The position numbers and the translations under genes are program-made. The notes under the pieces are model-generated. The model was not told where the DNA came from, ran no database searches, and saw nothing but the letters and a program-made list of their open reading frames with translations. From Paenibacillus arenilitoris (GTDB taxonomy: Bacteria > Bacillota > Bacilli > Paenibacillales > Paenibacillaceae): 64,000 nt of DNA. The stretch is from positions 248,001-312,000 of the forward strand of contig NZ_JACXIY010000002.1 of the NCBI RefSeq assembly GCF_014705655.1, read 5' to 3'. Below, in pieces: positions 60,793-64,000 of the stretch (within the stretch, counting starts at the first letter, position 1; each line of letters begins with the position of its first letter).

Positions 60793-62013
60793 ATGTCCGA
60801 TCGCGCTTACGCGTTATTCGAAGAACAACAGAAGGCCAGAGGCATTCATTTGGACGAAGTGAAAGCAAGTTTGAAAGCGCTAAAAATCGAAACGCCGTCG
60901 TGGGGCTACGGCGATTCCGGCACACGGTTCAAAGTGTTCCAGAAGGAAGGCGTGCCGCGCGACCCGTTCGAGAAATTCGAGGACGCCGCGCAGGTGCACG
61001 GCTTGACCGGCCTTGCCCCGTCCGTCGCGATCCATATCCCGTGGGACAAAGTGGACGATTACGGCAAGCTGAGAAGCCATGCGGAAAGCCTCGGCCTCTC
61101 CATCGGCGCGGTGAACCCGAACCTGTTCCAGGACGAGGATTACATGCTCGGCAGCGTGACGAACGCAAGCGCCGCGATCCGCCGCAAGGCGACGGATCAC
61201 CTGTTGGAATGCGTCGACATCGCGAAGGAGACGGGTTCCCGCGATCTTAGCCTATGGTTCGCCGACGGCACGAACTATCCCGGCCAAGGCGATATCCGGA
61301 GGCGCAAGGGCTGGATGTTCGAAGCGTTGACCGAAATGTACAAGGCGATGACGCCGGACATGCGGATGCTGATCGAATACAAATGCTTCGAGCCGGCGTT
61401 CTACCATACCGATCTGGCCGACTGGGGCATGGCGTACAATATGGCGTTGAAGCTCGGACCTCAGGCGGAGGTGCTCGTCGATACGGGCCATCACCTGCCG
61501 GGCGCGAACATCGAGCATATCGTGGCGTACTTGCTGGACGAGAAGCGCCTCGGCGGCTTCCATTTCAACAGCCGCAAATACGCGGACGACGATCTGATCG
61601 TCGGATCGATCAACCCGTACGAGCTGTTCCTTATTTTTTATCAAATTTTGAACGCCGCGGGCGACGCGGATCCGGCCGTTCGCCGGAACGTCGCGAACAT
61701 CGCGTACATGATCGACCAATCGCATAACATCGAGCAAAAAATTCCGGCCATGCTCCGTTCCGTGCTCAACGTCCAGACGCAGTTCGCCAAAGCGCTGCTC
61801 ATCAACCACGCGGAAGTAAGCGCGGCGGCGGAGACGGGCGACGTGCTGGGCGCGGAAGACGCCGTGCGGCGCGCGTTCGAGTTCGACGTGACTCCGCTTC
61901 TGCACGCGGTTCGCGAAGAGCAGGGACTGCCGATCGAACCGATGAAGGCATATTTGAACAGCAGCTACGGCAAGGACATTCTGGCGAGAGGCAAGGGCGG
62001 TGCCAGCTGGTGA
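60793..62013 (+). CDS. rhaI: L-rhamnose isomerase, RhaI (Pseudomonas) type
   Basis: This 406-residue TIM-barrel isomerase converts L-rhamnose to L-rhamnulose. It has PSWGYGDSGTRF near residue 35, SVAIHIPWDK, IGAVNPNLFQDEDYMLGS, LWFADGTNYPGQ, EYKCFEPAFYHTD with the metal-ligand glutamate, VDTGHHLPGANIEH and FHFNSRKYADDDL. This is the RhaI type, not the E. coli RhaA type. The ATG at 60793 follows AAAGGGTG. Its stop overlaps the start of the kinase gene by four bases (GTGA). Confidence 0.94.
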   Translation: MSDRAYALFEEQQKARGIHLDEVKASLKALKIETPSWGYGDSGTRFKVFQKEGVPRDPFEKFEDAAQVHGLTGLAPSVAIHIPWDKVDDYGKLRSHAESLGLSIGAVNPNLFQDEDYMLGSVTNASAAIRRKATDHLLECVDIAKETGSRDLSLWFADGTNYPGQGDIRRRKGWMFEALTEMYKAMTPDMRMLIEYKCFEPAFYHTDLADWGMAYNMALKLGPQAEVLVDTGHHLPGANIEHIVAYLLDEKRLGGFHFNSRKYADDDLIVGSINPYELFLIFYQILNAAGDADPAVRRNVANIAYMIDQSHNIEQKIPAMLRSVLNVQTQFAKALLINHAEVSAAAETGDVLGAEDAVRRAFEFDVTPLLHAVREEQGLPIEPMKAYLNSSYGKDILARGKGGASW

Positions 62014-63485
62014 CCATTCTCGCTTACGATCTGGGGGCGAGCAGCGGCAGGGCGCTGCTCGGCCGACTGAACGGCGGCAAAATCGAAGTCGAGGAGCTGC
62101 ACCGGTTCCCGAACGATCCGGTTCAGGCCGGCGATCGTCTTCACTGGGATATATTGCGGCTGCTGCACGAGCTGAAGCAGGCGCTGCTGAAGGCGAAGCA
62201 CCGCGGCATTAAGCCGAGCAGCATCGCCATCGATTCCTGGGCGGTCGACTTCGGCTTCATCGGCGCAAACGGCGAATTGCTCGGCAATCCTTATCATTAC
62301 CGCGACCGCCATACGGACGGCGTGATGGAGCAGCTGATCGAGGAGCTGTCCGCAACCGAAATATTCGCGAGGTCGGGCATTCAGTTTTTGCCGTTCAACA
62401 CGATTTATCAGCTTGCCGCGCTGAAGCGCGCGGATTCGCCGCTGCTGCGGGAGGCGAAGCATTTTCTAATGATACCGGACCTGCTCCGATACTTCCTTAC
62501 CGGCGACATGTACAACGAATTCTCCAATGCGACGACGACGCAGCTGTTCAACCCGGTCGAAGGGGATTGGGACGAGGAACTCCTTCGCGCGATCGGCGTT
62601 CCGCGGGAGTTGTTCGGCGAAATCGTGCAGCCCGGCGCCCGCGTCGGGAAGCTGCGGCCGTCGCTGTGCGAGGAGCTGGGCATCGAGCCGGTCGACGTGT
62701 ACGCCGCCGCGGAGCACGATACGGGCTCGGCCGTAGCGGCCGTGCCGGCGCTGGAGCGCTCGTTCGCTTACCTTAGCTGCGGCACGTGGTCGCTGATGGG
62801 GACGGAAGTCGGCGAGCCGGTCATTAACGAGCTGGCGCAGGAGCTGAATTTTACGAACGAGGGCGGCGTTTACGGAACGTATCGACTGCTCAAAAATATA
62901 ATGGGCTTGTGGATCCTGCAGGAGTGCAGGCGTTCGTGGGAACGGGCAGGAAATTCGTACGACTTCCCCGAATTAGTAAAGCTTGCCGGCGAAGCGAAGC
63001 CATTCGCGGCATTCATCGATCCCGACGACCCGGTCTTCCTGCATCCCGGCGATATGCCGGCCCGAATCACGGAATACTGCGAACGTACCGGACAGGAAGC
63101 GCCGGCCGGGGCGGGAGCGGTCGTCCGCTGCGTTTTGGAAAGCCTGGCGCTCAAATACCGGTACGTGCTCGAGCTGACGGAGCGGTTGTCCGGACAGACG
63201 TTCAGCGGGCTGCACATGGTCGGCGGCGGCATTCAAAACATACTGCTGTGCCAATGGACCGCGAACGCGATCGGCAAGCCGGTATGGGCGGGGCCCGTCG
63301 AGGGAAGCGCCATCGGCAACATGGCCGTGCAGTGGATCGCGAGCGGCGAGCTGGCGGACATCTGGGAGGCGCGCAAAGCGATTCGCGAGTCGTTCCCGGT
63401 CGAGACTTACGAGCCTGAGGGGCATGAGGAGTGGGCGGAGGCTTACCGGATTTTTCGGAGCACGACCAATCTTGCCGAAGATTAG
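62010..63485 (+). CDS. rhaB: Rhamnulokinase
   Basis: This 491-residue FGGY kinase phosphorylates L-rhamnulose at O1. It has TILAYDLGASSGRALLGRL, LHWDILRLLHELK, SIAIDSWAVDFGFI, LLGNPYHYRDRHT, LPFNTIYQLAALK, EHDTGSAVAAVPA, LSCGTWSLMGTE and GLHMVGGGIQNILLCQ. The GTG start overlaps the isomerase stop by four bases, so translation is coupled. It closely resembles the kinase of the fucose operon (43214-44713). Confidence 0.96.
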   Translation: MTILAYDLGASSGRALLGRLNGGKIEVEELHRFPNDPVQAGDRLHWDILRLLHELKQALLKAKHRGIKPSSIAIDSWAVDFGFIGANGELLGNPYHYRDRHTDGVMEQLIEELSATEIFARSGIQFLPFNTIYQLAALKRADSPLLREAKHFLMIPDLLRYFLTGDMYNEFSNATTTQLFNPVEGDWDEELLRAIGVPRELFGEIVQPGARVGKLRPSLCEELGIEPVDVYAAAEHDTGSAVAAVPALERSFAYLSCGTWSLMGTEVGEPVINELAQELNFTNEGGVYGTYRLLKNIMGLWILQECRRSWERAGNSYDFPELVKLAGEAKPFAAFIDPDDPVFLHPGDMPARITEYCERTGQEAPAGAGAVVRCVLESLALKYRYVLELTERLSGQTFSGLHMVGGGIQNILLCQWTANAIGKPVWAGPVEGSAIGNMAVQWIASGELADIWEARKAIRESFPVETYEPEGHEEWAEAYRIFRSTTNLAED

Positions 63486-63528
63486 AGACGGGAATAAAAC
63501 CTAAATAAAGGTAAGGAAGAGGGACGCC

Positions 63529-64000
63529 ATGCTGGTTGCGGAACGATATGACAAAATTGTACAGCTAGTCAATGAGAGAGGCAGCATCAGGGTTACGGAG
63601 CTAAGCGAGCTGTGCCAGGTGACCGAGGAAACGATCCGGCGCGACCTGGACCGCTTGGAGCAGGCCGGACGATTACGCCGATCCCATGGCGGTGCGGTCA
63701 GCGTCAAGGATCAGCAGCCGGAAATCCCTTACTTCGAGCGGGAGGTGACGCGGGCGGAAGAGAAGAAGCGGATCGCCGAGGAGGCGGTCAAGCTGATTCG
63801 GCCGAAGGACCGGATTCTGCTCGACGCCAGTTCGACGGCTTGGTATATGGCGGCCAGTATGCCGGATATCCCGCTCACGGTGCTTACCAATTCGATCAAG
63901 GTGGCGATGGAGCTTAGCGGCAAGGAGAAGATCGAGGTCATTTCGACCGGCGGCATCCTCGCCTCGCGCTCGTTGTCGTATGTCGGTCCGCTGGCCGAAC
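63529..64000 (+). CDS. DeoR family transcriptional regulator (3' end outside window)
   Basis: The first 157 codons are visible from the ATG at 63529, which follows GGAAGAGGG. The N-terminal DeoR HTH is clear: AERYDKIVQLVNERGSIRV, CQVTEETIRRDLDRLEQAG and RRSHGGAV (about 1-60). The sugar-phosphate sensor domain has begun: EKKRIAEEAVKLIRPKDRILLDASSTAWYMA and ISTGGILAS. It follows rhaB by 43 bases and is probably the rhamnose repressor, comparable to RhaR/YulB of B. subtilis, with rhamnulose 1-phosphate as likely effector. Confidence 0.92.
   Translation, partial: MLVAERYDKIVQLVNERGSIRVTELSELCQVTEETIRRDLDRLEQAGRLRRSHGGAVSVKDQQPEIPYFEREVTRAEEKKRIAEEAVKLIRPKDRILLDASSTAWYMAASMPDIPLTVLTNSIKVAMELSGKEKIEVISTGGILASRSLSYVGPLAE

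Overview
The window reads as chromosomal DNA of a GC-rich, spore-forming member of the Paenibacillaceae (Paenibacillus/Cohnella-like). Evidence is a small acid-soluble spore protein gene with a sigma-G-type promoter, YesM/YesN two-component regulation of a sugar ABC transporter, many AraC-type regulators, perfect CcpA (cre) boxes, strong AGGAGG ribosome sites and intrinsic terminators. No rRNA, tRNA, prophage, insertion sequence or CRISPR array was seen.

Layout. (1) 1-10.5 kb: tail of a sugar isomerase-like gene, a GH30 beta-glycosidase, a YesM/YesN pair, a sugar ABC transporter (lipoprotein plus two permeases, no ATPase) and a GH42 beta-galactosidase. The GH30 and transporter promoters share one architecture. 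(2) 10.5-19.5 kb: housekeeping and stress genes (LLM oxidoreductase, chorismate mutase, DUF3891, prs, a NarL-type two-component system, azoreductase, HNH endonuclease, SDR). (3) 19.4-24.8 kb: a broken LacI-type regulator, a cluster of matching operator-like sites, a GH2 beta-mannosidase, an unknown helical protein with a probable frameshift, a small membrane protein and a VOC protein. (4) 25-30 kb: fused isobutyryl-CoA mutase IcmF and enoyl reductase FabV, convergent, then the spore protein. (5) 30-38.5 kb: a ligase-like protein lacking its catalytic lysine, AraC, GrpB, NlpC/P60, aldo/keto reductase, esterase, GH51 arabinofuranosidase, DUF6171 and GH4 alpha-galactosidase. (6) 38.6-45.2 kb: AraC, LacI and a complete L-fucose operon (isomerase, aldolase, RhaB-type kinase, mutarotase). 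(7) 45-57.7 kb: MOSC, two GNATs, AraC/GH127 and AraC/isomerase/Gfo-Idh modules, glycerol-1-phosphate dehydrogenase, a divergent ADH-AKR pair and a winged-helix regulator with an unusual C-terminal domain. (8) 58.3-64 kb: an L-rhamnose operon (bifunctional aldolase/dehydrogenase, ASRT-family protein, RhaI isomerase, RhaB kinase) followed by a DeoR regulator cut by the window edge.

Together the sugar genes release and catabolise galactose, arabinose, mannose, fucose and rhamnose. That is the monosaccharide set of plant arabinogalactan proteins and pectin side chains. All visible glycosidases lack signal peptides, so they probably act in the cytoplasm on imported oligosaccharides. Most starts were chosen by ribosome-site spacing. 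Functions rest on recognised motifs, not on database searches.
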